A DNA stretch of 39,989 nt from a virus: IMG/VR virus record IMGVR_UViG_3300007734_000678, positions 1-39,989 of that record; one strand, 5' to 3'. Of this stretch, positions 13,578-23,822 are shown in pieces. Under the pieces are notes generated by a model, which was not told the origin of the DNA, searched no databases, and was given only the letters and a program-made list of their open reading frames with translations. The first letter of the stretch is position 1, and every line of letters begins with the position of its first letter. Position numbers and translations under genes: made by a program.

Positions 13578-13605
13578 ACCCCGCCCTCAAAAGCGGGGTT
13601 TTTTT
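13578..13605 (+). terminator. Intrinsic terminator of the + strand operon
   Basis: A 7-bp stem ACCCCGC/GCGGGGT (13578-13584 and 13593-13599) with an 8-base loop, followed by a run of seven T (13599-13605). It ends transcripts from the early block. Read on the - strand it lacks a T run, so it should not stop late transcription. The stop codon of the giant late gene (13605-13607) touches the T run. Confidence 0.9.
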
Positions 13606-16600
13606 CAGTCTGCTATTTTATTGAGGTAAGGACGCAAGCCCTTCTCAATGTACACACCGTTAAGCATCTCAGCCGACCGCTTGGCGTGTTTCTCTAAGGA
13701 ACTAATAAGTTGGTCTGGTTTAATTTCAAAGCCTGGGAACCTTTTGTTATGCTCATCAACAAGTTTTAGTGCGTCGTCAAACCCTTCTGAGTCATTAGAA
13801 TCTTGAGCCAAATTAATCAGCGCATAGGCTCTTTGCTTAGACCGCATCGCTTCGGTTTGAATTTTAACTACAGCATTGTTCTTTTCTTGCTGCGTTGCAA
13901 TAGGTAGAGGTGCAAATCCTAGTGCCTGCATAGCTGCGTCATAAGTGGTAACTTCTCCCAACGGATCGCCACGTAGTGTAGTAGCCGTGCCCTCATCTAC
14001 AAAACGATACGCCTTCATAAAGTTTTTGATTTGTGATGGAGCCATTGTTTCAAGACCACGATAGACTTTACCGTCGTTAATTTGATCAACACCCCGACCA
14101 ATGTTTAGGAACAAGCCACCTACAGGACCCGTAGCAACTTTGAGGGTATCCATAATTACGCCTTCAGCATCGCTTGATTTTGATGCACCTGAGCCAACTC
14201 CAGGCATAAAGCCTATTAACGGCATATCTCTAAATCCAGTACGGGAGGCAATGTTGCCTTGAGTTAAGGCTGATGGGATACCCGACACAATAAACTCAGG
14301 CATGGTCTCACGTAAGCTGGTGGTGAAATCGTAGTATGGGTCGTCGTCATCACCGATAGCGTTCATAATTGTCTCGGCAATCCAGTAGAACGGCATGCCT
14401 GTAACACCTGAAGTCATGGCGGATGCAGCTAATAGACCTGTTAAACGGTTGCGAGCAATCCGCTTCTCTTCAGGAGTAAAGCCCTTTTGCATCATAATCT
14501 GCATGTTGCGGCTATACATATAGATCATCATCTGCATAAACTTCTTAAACATCAGCAATACTTTGGCAGCTGGGTGCTTAAATACACGAGCGGTACCTAC
14601 GTCAGAGTAATCACCTTGAGTCTCTACTACCGTATCGTTTGCGGCTTGCATTGCTTTAGCGTAATCTTTAGAGCGGTTGTACTCTAAACGGAAAGCAGCT
14701 AATGCAGTTACTTCACGGTTAAACCGTTCGGCATTCTGGAACATATAACCCATGATCATGTTGATCTTCTTTAGGGTGCGTTCCATTGGGGTGCTAGACT
14801 TTAGCCCCGTCATAGTTTCAATATCGCCAACTTCGGTAGCAGCTGGGGGTATTACGTTTAAGTCATATAGCTCTTGAATAGCTTTCTTTTCAGTAGCGGT
14901 TAGATTTGGGTTGTTCTTAATACTAAAGATACCCCGCCCAACTTCAGTTTTACCACCAAAGAAATCTCTAGCCGCCTGATACAGTTCAGAATTTACGTTG
15001 TTAATACCGTAAACAGGGTACAGATACGGTGCAGTTACACCAGAAATTTGGAACAGCTGAACTAACGCAGCGGATGGGTTAGCACCCATATACCAAGCAA
15101 AACCTAGATTACCTAGGAAAGTAGCTGCAGGGCTAATCTTAGGCTGGATTGAAGAGTCGTAATGCTTTTCAATCTCGGCAACTACACGGCTTGATACATC
15201 ATCAGGGTCTTGCTTAACCTTATTCTTCATTGCCTCAATAGCGTTGTCCATGTCGATCATGTAACGGGCTCTTGGCAGTTGATGGACCACACGGTCGGCT
15301 AACTCTTCATAGTTCCTAAGGGCATCCCGTTCATAAGTAGGGGCACCTTTACGGTTTTGGAACTGACGCATAAAAGATTCTTCAGGCAAATACATTAAAG
15401 TCATCTGATACAGCTCATCTTTAGCTTTGGGGTTTACCCTATTGCGGTCAAGAACTTTCTCTAGTTCTTTAAAGAAGCCTGCACGGGGGGCACCTTTGGC
15501 TTTAAGTTCTTTAATAGACTCAAAGCTCTTGGTTTCATACCCTTTAGCTTTCATTTCTTTGGCAAACTCTTTAGCCTGAGATAGGGTCTCAAAGGAGAAC
15601 GGCAGGACTTTATCCTCTGCCATCTGCACAGTTACCCAGTTATTACCAAAGAACATCAATGGTGCGTAAGGACCCTTCTCCTTGAACGAGTCAATCTTCT
15701 TCTCAACCATCGCTTTGATTTCGGCTTTATCGGCAGGGTCAGTTACATAGCTTTGAGCACGGGCAATCATTGACTTCTTAATCTCGTCAAGTACAAACTC
15801 GTTGGTATCACGGTATTTCTTGTAAAAAGTTTTAACGTCTGCTGGGAACTTATTGTACATTGCCTGCAAGCGTGCGTGGTCAGCCTTAGCAACAGGGTCT
15901 GTGTAATCTTTGTTTGGTTTGAGCACGTCTACTTCAAGACGGGAACCCTCGTTAATAACCTCGTCTAACTGTTCAAGTAGGGGTTTGCCTTTGTACGCTT
16001 TGCGTACTTTATGAAAGTCATTAAGTGCATTGGCATACTTTTCCCGCAGCATGTTTCTATATCCGCCCATGCGTTGGGTGGACTCATAGTAGTCTTTTAA
16101 CTCAGTTAATCTAGGGTTACTACTATAAATATCACGTAGTTGGTTTACCGCTAAAAACGGCAATGCCCCCGTCTTAATAGCTAAAACGCCATCTTCCTTG
16201 CCCTTAAATACGGGCACGTTTAGCGCTGGGTTATTCTTAATACTATCCAGTATTTTTATAACGTCGGCGGGTACTGGATCCCGCCCATACTTATTTGGTG
16301 TTGCAACTTTCCGAGATATAGAGTCCATGTCCCTCATGGTGCCTTTGGTAATTAGAGGACCTGGAGTACCAGCAATAAGAGTTCCAATATTATCTATTGC
16401 TAAATCAAACACAGTTTGGGAACTATCGGGTAAGCCCAAGGTTTTACGCAACAATTTAGTAAACACTTGGAACATGTTTTTGGTGCCGATAATAAGTTTA
16501 TTAAATATGGTTTGTTGATTAGGTGCTAAAGATTTACGCATATCTGCTATAGATATACTCTTAAGATAATCTTTAAATTCTTTATTAACTATAGCTTCAG

Positions 16601-19600
16601 ATATAAATTCATCTACGTCTGTTAAACCGTAAAATTTTTCTATCGTGGTACCTGGCACGTATCCTGGGGGCGGAGTAGTCATAAAGTATTGATCTACAAA
16701 CTTATACAAATTAATTAAGTTATCTGCAGCGGTTTCCCATTCAGCACCTGTGCTTATATATCTAGGATTTTGAACTCTTGTAACTTGCGATACAGCTAAA
16801 CCATGCACAATCTCATGCAATCCTGTTTCTGGGTGTGCAACATGCTCTCTACCCATAGAAATAAAAGACCTTCGTTTTCCATTTTCAAAGAAGTTGGCGT
16901 AGTAGCTACCACCTTGTTTACCCCGAGTTACATGTATGTTTTGTAATTCGTATTTAGATATGACGGAAGAATTTAAAAGCATACGAGCAACACGACCTAT
17001 TTCGGTATTGCCTTCGTACTTAGATACATCCGCTAACATCTTCTCAGCGTTATATGTATTTTTGTCTGTTTCTTTTACAAGGCTATCGTAAAACCCTTTG
17101 TTGGGTTCAATTCCAGGAGGTGCCAAAGAACGTTTAATCCCAGTCAAATCTAATAAAGCGTTACTAGCTTTATCTCGTAAAGATTTTCTAACATCGGAAG
17201 CAGAACCACGTTCAAAATACATTTCAAGAGTTATTTTGTCTTTATCTTTAATAGCTTTATCTAAATTAGCTTCTAACCGTGTAAGCGGCCTGTTTTCCAT
17301 AAAAGCTTCTTCAAGCTTATATAGTTTCTTTTGAAGCGGTTCAAGTAAATCTTTGTTAAAAAATTCGTTTTGTTTATCACGAACTACATTTTCTCGTGTA
17401 TCACCCGTAAAGCTATCGTAAAGTTTGCGAGACATAAACTCAACAGAGTCCACTACCTTGCCGTTCTCATCAAGAAGTTCGTATCTATTTTCTTTTGGTT
17501 GAATTGTGGGTCTGTTGCCTTTAGGCATCGAAAACTGCACAACTACACCGTATGTACCCTTGAGGTACTCCATAGCTTTACCGAGGACTCGGTCGTCCAT
17601 CATGAACTCGCCAACTTTCTCACGCTGAGATTCACGAGTAGCAGCTTCATCCATCAATGCACGTACGGTTCTTTCAAGACCAAACTTCTCTACTAGGCGA
17701 TCAATAGTGGTGCCATCAGCTAAGTCTTTATAAGTAGATTTACCAATCTCGTTACGCACCTCAAGCACCGCTTTATCAAAACGTTCTGTAGCAAGACGCT
17801 GCAAGCCACGGGTACGTTTAGAAGCAATAGGCTCAGCCACTTTACCTTCAATCTCAGGGGCAGTAAACACCACATAGCGGGTATTCATAGCCATGCCCGA
17901 GCTTACTTCTGTAGGTTTAGTGCTTGGGAACTTAGCTTTAAAGTCAGACGCAATCTCTTTAGCACTAAAGCGTGCTGGGGTAATAACCGCATACTTGTCG
18001 CCGCTACGCAAAATTACATACGTTGGGTCAAGGTCAAACACTTCCCATTTATTAGTTTCGTATATTTTTTTAAGTCTTTTAGTTTGCTTAGATATTTCAG
18101 GAGCAGCTTTGCCTTCTTTTGCAGCTTTCTTTTCAGCTTTTTCAAGCGCTTCAACTTCAGCAACAATCTCTGCGTCAGTTAGCTTCTCGCCTTTTACCTT
18201 GCCAAACACAGAGTCAATACGCTGTTGTAGTTTCGTAGATACGTCACTCTTAGATATAGCACGGAGGAACGGGTAGTTTTTACCAGCATCAATATCTACA
18301 ATGTCTTCAATAACATCTGCCAACGGCTTGGCAGGCATAGATTCGATGCGATTCTCAACCGCTTGCTTAGCAGTTTCTACATCTTTCTTAGCTTGTTCTT
18401 CTTTCTTTTCTGCTTCTGTGCGCTTAGCTTCTTCTTCAGCTTCTGAAGCAGCGGTTTCTTTACGCTTAGTTTCACGAATATCAATATTGGTTATACGTAA
18501 AATTTCGTTTTCGTATAATTCTTTAAACCTATTAAGAGGAATGTCGCTTACAGCTTTAACAAACCCAGGCACGTCTAGTTTGTCATCAATGCCTACATAA
18601 GCTTCTGCAAGTTTACGTATATCTGCTAATGAAGTTATGTTTAATTGTTTCTTAAGTTTGTCTTGAGCTTGGTCTTGATATTGAGAAACGGCAGTAACCG
18701 CAGCTCTAACTTGTATTGAAGGAGTAATTGCTTTAGCTCTGCGCTCTTCTTCTTGGGCACGAGCTACACGAGCATCTTCTGCTTTTTGTTCTCTAATATC
18801 TTTGCGCAACCCAGTTTTTATACCGCCTTCTTCAGTACGCTCTTCTTCTGGGAATGTTTCTAATTCTTCACGCCCTTGTTTAGTCATTACTTTAGTAACT
18901 TGCTCACGAGAAGCAGTTGCTTCTCTTTCTCTTTTTAATCTAGCAGCAAGGCGACTACGTTCGTTTTTACTTAAGTTACGTAAGAACCCCTCTGCTTTAG
19001 CTACGGCACGATTAAGGTCAAGTGCTTGAGGGGTAGTGGCATCAAATTGTAACTGTATCCGACCTGGTCCTTTAACTGCTTGGAACAAAGCCATTAAGCT
19101 GTCGTCATAAGTCTTTGCTTGTTCTGGGGTGTAGGGGTAGATTACTTTGTCGCCTACTGTCTTTGGAGGTTTGTTTATGGGCCCTCTTAGAGGACGTATC
19201 GTATCAATAAGTTGTTGTATGTCATCAGATGTAGTTACTTCTGGAGCAGCGGCAGTTTCTGCTTCAATCTCTTGTTTTTCTATTCTTCTAAACCGACGCT
19301 CTTCTTCTTGCTGAGTAGGGGTTGGAAAGGCTTCTGGTAATACCGCACCTCTACCAGTATCAAACGGCAAGCGTGCTTGTTCTAAAGCTGGGAACAGCCG
19401 TAAATTATTCTGAGCATCTGAGTAGCGAGCACGGGCATCTTCTACTGTTTTATTGGCGGCTTCTTTGTCTGGGTTGATAGCAAGATTAGCTTCGGCTTTC
19501 TTTAGATCATTAGCACGGGCTTGCACTACACGTTCTAATTCGGCACGGATGGCTTCTGCTACGCCCGGATCAGTAAGGTTCTTCCCTGCAACATCTTGCA

Positions 19601-21641
19601 TTGTCTTACTATTGGGAGCTAAACCTAACTCACGAAGCCCTGCCTTACTAAGTCCTTCTTGGGGAACTTCTTGGGTAGGCAAGGTGCCAGCAGGGGCAGG
19701 CTCAAATAACTCACCTTGAATGCCTAACGGTAACTCACCCTGTTCTTGTGGGAACAACTCCATCTGTGCTGATTCATCTGGGGCGGTACCACCCAATGCA
19801 GCGATACGGTTATCAATATCTAAAAGTAAGTCTTGAGCACCAGGGACTTCTGCACCCTGACGGATTATGTAGTTGCGTACTTGCAACAGTTCTGGGATTG
19901 AGAACGGTATAGTCGCAATATCTTGCTTAACTCTAGCGGCGGTAGCCTGCACCACAGTATCAGCATCAGGCACACCAGCAACTGCAGCCCCTGAGGCTAC
20001 ACGAAGTTGGCGTAGATTCTCTTCAAACTGTGCACGTTGACGGGCAAACTCAGCCTCGGCTCCTGTACCACGAATCCCCTGTTGGGTAGTAATGTCGCCA
20101 AATAAGTCAGGCTGTGCTCCAGCAAGGGCTTCACCCCGTGTAATCTGTTCTACAGGAACGCCAAGCTTCTTTAATTGTTTTAGTTGACTCTCACTCTCTT
20201 TACGCTCTTTACCAGCTTGCTTGGCTTCAGCTTCTATCTCATCAGCTGACTTAACCCCTAACTGACGTAGACGCTCAGTTGTCTGAGCAAGTTGTTGCTC
20301 TTTAGTGAGGGGGGTAGGGGGAGGGGTGGGGGTAGGGGGTACAACGGCAGCTGGACCACGAGCCTGTAAGTTAGTAATTAAGCCATCAAGGTATGCGTCA
20401 ATGTCCTCGCCGTTGTAATTTTTAACAACCAAAGTCTCAAACAGGTTGAGGGGTTCACCAGCAATCTGCTTATCAAGCACCTTCTGGATAGTTGTAATGT
20501 CGTTAATTTTCTGACGGTTGCCTGATAAATAGTTATCAAAGGTCTTACGAATTGCTTCAAGCTCAACCGGATCACTAAGGTTCTTACCTAACAACTTGTT
20601 GTAGGCTTCAGCTTTCTTGCCTGGCTTAAGACCTAAAGTAGTAAGGTCGTCCTCGTCAATGAGGTTGATACCACGGTCAAGCTGCTTTTGCCGAATCTCG
20701 GCACGCTGACGTTGTTTCTTTTCTTCTTCGGTAAGTTCTGGGTTAGCAACTTCTTCCGCAATCTTCTCTGCGGCTTCTTGTGGATTCTTAGCTTGTTGGG
20801 CTTTCTGAGTTGCCCGAACTGCCCTGCGTCCTACCGTTAAATCAAGAGCTGCTTGGAATATCGCACCTGCACCAGCGCCGTAAGCGGCACCTTCTCCAAC
20901 ACCTGCAATGAGTTCTTGGTCAGGTTTGTAAACATTTTTAGCAATTAAATTCTGTAAGAAGTTTTGTGCAGCTTCTTGTGCGCCTTCTACACCACCAGTC
21001 AATGCGGCATTACGAACAATCTGTAAGCCTTGGTTCATTACCGAACCAGGCATTAACTTCATAGCACGGGCAAACGCTAACTCAACAGGTAACGCCTCAG
21101 TTAAACCTGTGGCTGCACCAAGAACAGACGCTGTCATACGTTGTGAAGGCAGTGCACCCTCTTCAACAGCCCGTTCAATTTGTTCTCCAGCGCCCATAGC
21201 AGCACCAGTAGAAAGAGGAACACCTCTACCAAACGGTCGTGTAAGAGCAATACCTGCTACAGAACCTAACGCTCTACCTAGTTTAGGTGCAACTTCGTAG
21301 CCTTCTCCAGGTTCAAAAAACTTACCTACAGGACTCTCGGCTACTTTCTGACTTAAACTTTGTATACCTTTAGCAACAGGTTCAGCACCTGGACCAATTC
21401 CGTATGCTTTTGCAAGGTCAGCATAAAAGCCACCAACACCAGTAGCTGCTGACTCTGCTACCCCACCAATACCAGGAACAATCCCTTTAGCTACTTCTTT
21501 AACCTGACCTAATGCGCTAGTTTTAGGCTTGGGGGTTAGAAGACCCATTAACCGATTGTCAATATCAGCGTAAATTTGGGCATCGGACATAGAGTCCGGA
21601 TACGTCAATCTACCCAGTGTTGGGTCTTCAACGATTCTCAT
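13605..21641 (-). CDS. Giant polyvalent virion protein with zincin site (2678 residues)
   Basis: The largest gene, at the 3' end of the late operon. The N-terminal 270 residues are Gly/Ala-rich with hydrophobic stretches, like proteins injected across membranes. Residues 280-1180 hold charged coiled-coil regions and two copies of a segment with GKNL(S/T)DP near 353 and 686. A zinc protease-like site, LHEIVHGL (His1609, Glu1610, His1613), is followed by a candidate third ligand in FISEA (Glu1682). The last 700 residues are helical, with hydrophobic segments around LLAASAMTSGV. This combination fits phage 'large polyvalent proteins' (LPD/PLxRFG type), which travel in the virion and act early in the new host. 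No N4-like RNA polymerase motif was recognised. Base composition varies strongly along the gene. Confidence 0.85.
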   Translation of the reverse strand: MRIVEDPTLGRLTYPDSMSDAQIYADIDNRLMGLLTPKPKTSALGQVKEVAKGIVPGIGGVAESAATGVGGFYADLAKAYGIGPGAEPVAKGIQSLSQKVAESPVGKFFEPGEGYEVAPKLGRALGSVAGIALTRPFGRGVPLSTGAAMGAGEQIERAVEEGALPSQRMTASVLGAATGLTEALPVELAFARAMKLMPGSVMNQGLQIVRNAALTGGVEGAQEAAQNFLQNLIAKNVYKPDQELIAGVGEGAAYGAGAGAIFQAALDLTVGRRAVRATQKAQQAKNPQEAAEKIAEEVANPELTEEEKKQRQRAEIRQKQLDRGINLIDEDDLTTLGLKPGKKAEAYNKLLGKNLSDPVELEAIRKTFDNYLSGNRQKINDITTIQKVLDKQIAGEPLNLFETLVVKNYNGEDIDAYLDGLITNLQARGPAAVVPPTPTPPPTPLTKEQQLAQTTERLRQLGVKSADEIEAEAKQAGKERKESESQLKQLKKLGVPVEQITRGEALAGAQPDLFGDITTQQGIRGTGAEAEFARQRAQFEENLRQLRVASGAAVAGVPDADTVVQATAARVKQDIATIPFSIPELLQVRNYIIRQGAEVPGAQDLLLDIDNRIAALGGTAPDESAQMELFPQEQGELPLGIQGELFEPAPAGTLPTQEVPQEGLSKAGLRELGLAPNSKTMQDVAGKNLTDPGVAEAIRAELERVVQARANDLKKAEANLAINPDKEAANKTVEDARARYSDAQNNLRLFPALEQARLPFDTGRGAVLPEAFPTPTQQEEERRFRRIEKQEIEAETAAAPEVTTSDDIQQLIDTIRPLRGPINKPPKTVGDKVIYPYTPEQAKTYDDSLMALFQAVKGPGRIQLQFDATTPQALDLNRAVAKAEGFLRNLSKNERSRLAARLKREREATASREQVTKVMTKQGREELETFPEEERTEEGGIKTGLRKDIREQKAEDARVARAQEEERRAKAITPSIQVRAAVTAVSQYQDQAQDKLKKQLNITSLADIRKLAEAYVGIDDKLDVPGFVKAVSDIPLNRFKELYENEILRITNIDIRETKRKETAASEAEEEAKRTEAEKKEEQAKKDVETAKQAVENRIESMPAKPLADVIEDIVDIDAGKNYPFLRAISKSDVSTKLQQRIDSVFGKVKGEKLTDAEIVAEVEALEKAEKKAAKEGKAAPEISKQTKRLKKIYETNKWEVFDLDPTYVILRSGDKYAVITPARFSAKEIASDFKAKFPSTKPTEVSSGMAMNTRYVVFTAPEIEGKVAEPIASKRTRGLQRLATERFDKAVLEVRNEIGKSTYKDLADGTTIDRLVEKFGLERTVRALMDEAATRESQREKVGEFMMDDRVLGKAMEYLKGTYGVVVQFSMPKGNRPTIQPKENRYELLDENGKVVDSVEFMSRKLYDSFTGDTRENVVRDKQNEFFNKDLLEPLQKKLYKLEEAFMENRPLTRLEANLDKAIKDKDKITLEMYFERGSASDVRKSLRDKASNALLDLTGIKRSLAPPGIEPNKGFYDSLVKETDKNTYNAEKMLADVSKYEGNTEIGRVARMLLNSSVISKYELQNIHVTRGKQGGSYYANFFENGKRRSFISMGREHVAHPETGLHEIVHGLAVSQVTRVQNPRYISTGAEWETAADNLINLYKFVDQYFMTTPPPGYVPGTTIEKFYGLTDVDEFISEAIVNKEFKDYLKSISIADMRKSLAPNQQTIFNKLIIGTKNMFQVFTKLLRKTLGLPDSSQTVFDLAIDNIGTLIAGTPGPLITKGTMRDMDSISRKVATPNKYGRDPVPADVIKILDSIKNNPALNVPVFKGKEDGVLAIKTGALPFLAVNQLRDIYSSNPRLTELKDYYESTQRMGGYRNMLREKYANALNDFHKVRKAYKGKPLLEQLDEVINEGSRLEVDVLKPNKDYTDPVAKADHARLQAMYNKFPADVKTFYKKYRDTNEFVLDEIKKSMIARAQSYVTDPADKAEIKAMVEKKIDSFKEKGPYAPLMFFGNNWVTVQMAEDKVLPFSFETLSQAKEFAKEMKAKGYETKSFESIKELKAKGAPRAGFFKELEKVLDRNRVNPKAKDELYQMTLMYLPEESFMRQFQNRKGAPTYERDALRNYEELADRVVHQLPRARYMIDMDNAIEAMKNKVKQDPDDVSSRVVAEIEKHYDSSIQPKISPAATFLGNLGFAWYMGANPSAALVQLFQISGVTAPYLYPVYGINNVNSELYQAARDFFGGKTEVGRGIFSIKNNPNLTATEKKAIQELYDLNVIPPAATEVGDIETMTGLKSSTPMERTLKKINMIMGYMFQNAERFNREVTALAAFRLEYNRSKDYAKAMQAANDTVVETQGDYSDVGTARVFKHPAAKVLLMFKKFMQMMIYMYSRNMQIMMQKGFTPEEKRIARNRLTGLLAASAMTSGVTGMPFYWIAETIMNAIGDDDDPYYDFTTSLRETMPEFIVSGIPSALTQGNIASRTGFRDMPLIGFMPGVGSGASKSSDAEGVIMDTLKVATGPVGGLFLNIGRGVDQINDGKVYRGLETMAPSQIKNFMKAYRFVDEGTATTLRGDPLGEVTTYDAAMQALGFAPLPIATQQEKNNAVVKIQTEAMRSKQRAYALINLAQDSNDSEGFDDALKLVDEHNKRFPGFEIKPDQLISSLEKHAKRSAEMLNGVYIEKGLRPYLNKIAD

Positions 21642-21644
21642 ATA

Positions 21645-23813
21645 TTAGCCAGGTACGTTTTGAATTGGAGGTCTATTGGTCTGTATTCCGCCTATGCCAG
21701 GAACTGCTTGTTGCAAGATATTATTAATAATGCGTTGTTGGTCTTGCATTGGTAATTTCCTAAACTGCTCGTTAAGTTGTAAACCTTTAACTCGTTCTGC
21801 AGCTGCGTCAACCAGCCCTTTAGCAACTACACGATCTACGTAACCCATTGTAGCTGCATACGACATATCTGCTTTATATTTTTCAAGTTGGGCAGCTAAA
21901 TAATTTTGTGAAGCTTTTTGTTCAAGTTCTTGACCCCTACCAAAACGCCCTTCGGCAGTAGCACGAGCTGCTTTATCCATATCAATTTGAGCCAAACGGA
22001 ATTTGTCGTCAGAATCACGCTCGTACTTATTAGCTTCTTTAATTGCTTTAGTTTTTTGAGAAGCAGTCTCAAGAGCCATTGGGGCAAATGTTTCGCTAAA
22101 ACGAGCGGTAGCCTGATCTAGTCCTCTACCTCTTAGGAACTGAGGAGCAGCTAAAGCGGCGTTAAGAAGTATGTTTTCTTTGAAAGCTTCTTTAGCAGCA
22201 GTGCGATCTGCTTCTGCACGGGTTTTACCCTCAGTGCGAAACGCTTCAAAATCTTTTTTAATGTCTTCTTCACTTCTAATCTTACCAGCAGCCACTTGAC
22301 TTGCTATGTAATCTTCTGAGCGTTTAACTTCTTCCTCAGCAGTGCGTGGCTTAAATGCAGATAAGTCAATACTACTAATACCAGGAGTGCCAGCCCCGCC
22401 AGCGCTAGGGGGAGGGGGAGCACTAGCAACCGCCGTGCTTGCAGGAAAATACTTTGAAGTAAACCTTTCAAGACTAACTTTAGGTGACATAGCCAAGTCA
22501 CGAGCTAACTGCAACTCTTGACCCGTAAGGTTTAACCCATCAATCAAACGTAGTTTTGCAAGAGCATCTGCTTCACCAGCGTTTGCTTCAAGTGGTTGAG
22601 CTGCGTATAAAAGTGGAGTAGCTTTACCTAAGAAACCGATTCCTTTACCAGCAAGTTTTACTGCATCTTTTGCTCTACTAAATAAAGAAGGAGGTGTCGT
22701 AGAGGCGGGGGGTACCGCAGCGCCGGGGGTTACCGCTGGAGACGGAGAAGGCGGCATAGCACCAGGGACCCCCCCTGGACGGTTAGCAAAAGCTTGTTGT
22801 GCAGATACGCCGGGCATAATAGAACCAGGAGCCACCGCTGGGCGGTTAGCAAAAGCTTGTTGTGCGGATACGCCAGATGGCATTGGTGTATTTAATTGAC
22901 TAATTGGACGATATTGGAACCCAGACATCTGCCGTCTAGTCAGTTCTTCTCCAGCTTTAGGATCACCAAACTGAGCAAAACGAATTAAATCGTCCATAGA
23001 TGCAGTGGCTATATTGTACGGAGGAATACCACCCGCAGTCATCTTAACTACGCCACCCTCTGCATATGGCACTGTGTAGTTAACGTTATATCTATTCTGA
23101 TTGTTCATCAGATTGCGTTCAATCTGAGCCCGTAAAGTTCCAGGACCTACTTTAGTGCCTGCTCCTAAATCGTAAGATTGTCCTCGAGCACGCATACCTT
23201 CAGGGGTACTCATAGCAATACCAGTCAAGCCAGCCGATACATCCGACTCTCTACCGATTGGATACGACATACCTAAACGACCAGCTACAGCTCGTCTATC
23301 AAAGTCAACCATTTGTGGAGACGCCATAATCATGGCTCTACGGCGCTCATCTTCATCTACAGGATAAGACGCAACCATAGGAGGAAGTGGGGGTCTGCCA
23401 CCATCTTGCATGCCAATAACGCCACCCTCTGCATATTCATCACGACCTGGTTGGTCGTCGTATGCGTCACCATCACGCATCACGTTCATAACTGGACCGC
23501 CATTAGCCATACCGCTAACTGGCATCTCTTGGTTTTCTAGCGCAGTAACAGCCCCTTCAAACCCAGGAACACTAGCCTGAGGTTGCATCTGAGGCATAGG
23601 CTGTGGCATTGCTTGAGCCATAATGTCATCTTTGACGGTAGTCATGGGTGGGGTCTTACCCTTAGGAGCAGCCTTAATAATGTCTAACAAAGCCAGCATA
23701 GTAGGCAGATCACCCTGCTTTTCGGCTTGGTTGTACTTAGTAATTAAGGAAGATAAATCTACCCCTGCATACGCTTTTTTACGTTCCTCGAGCGGAAGTC
23801 CTAGCATTTCCAT
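21645..23813 (-). CDS. Internal virion/structural protein (722 residues)
   Basis: A low-complexity virion protein just upstream of the giant gene. It starts after GGAG. The N terminus (LPLEERKKAYAGVD...LISK-like helices) is followed by Met/Pro/Gln-rich linkers, two (Y)AEGG motifs (AEGGVIGMQDGG and AEGGVVKMTAGG), a twice-repeated SAQQAFANRP phrase, then a hydrophobic region near residues 385-410, and a long Ala/Gln/Lys helical C-terminal half. Such composition is typical of ejection proteins or internal core proteins of short-tailed phages. It lies between another Gln-rich internal protein and the giant protein, supporting a shared ejectosome role. No enzyme motif is visible. Confidence 0.7.
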   Translation of the reverse strand: MEMLGLPLEERKKAYAGVDLSSLITKYNQAEKQGDLPTMLALLDIIKAAPKGKTPPMTTVKDDIMAQAMPQPMPQMQPQASVPGFEGAVTALENQEMPVSGMANGGPVMNVMRDGDAYDDQPGRDEYAEGGVIGMQDGGRPPLPPMVASYPVDEDERRRAMIMASPQMVDFDRRAVAGRLGMSYPIGRESDVSAGLTGIAMSTPEGMRARGQSYDLGAGTKVGPGTLRAQIERNLMNNQNRYNVNYTVPYAEGGVVKMTAGGIPPYNIATASMDDLIRFAQFGDPKAGEELTRRQMSGFQYRPISQLNTPMPSGVSAQQAFANRPAVAPGSIMPGVSAQQAFANRPGGVPGAMPPSPSPAVTPGAAVPPASTTPPSLFSRAKDAVKLAGKGIGFLGKATPLLYAAQPLEANAGEADALAKLRLIDGLNLTGQELQLARDLAMSPKVSLERFTSKYFPASTAVASAPPPPSAGGAGTPGISSIDLSAFKPRTAEEEVKRSEDYIASQVAAGKIRSEEDIKKDFEAFRTEGKTRAEADRTAAKEAFKENILLNAALAAPQFLRGRGLDQATARFSETFAPMALETASQKTKAIKEANKYERDSDDKFRLAQIDMDKAARATAEGRFGRGQELEQKASQNYLAAQLEKYKADMSYAATMGYVDRVVAKGLVDAAAERVKGLQLNEQFRKLPMQDQQRIINNILQQAVPGIGGIQTNRPPIQNVPG
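22780..22874 (-). repeat. Pair of 32-nt direct repeats in the 722-residue gene
   Basis: Bases 22780-22811 and 22843-22874 are identical except for one position, spaced 63 bases apart. They encode the repeated SAQQAFANRP phrase, a 21-codon period. Near-identity at synonymous sites suggests a recent tandem duplication within a linker. Confidence 0.85.
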
Positions 23814-23822
23814 ATTGACTCC

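Noticed and set aside
17098-19719. Open + strand frames opposite the giant gene
   Set aside because: Low-complexity Ser/Leu-rich translations without start signals; shadows of a Glu/Ala/Lys-rich coding strand.
13605-21641. N4-like virion RNA polymerase
   Set aside because: Size and position invited the idea, but I recognise no single-subunit RNA polymerase motifs; the zincin site and polyvalent-type layout explain the gene better.
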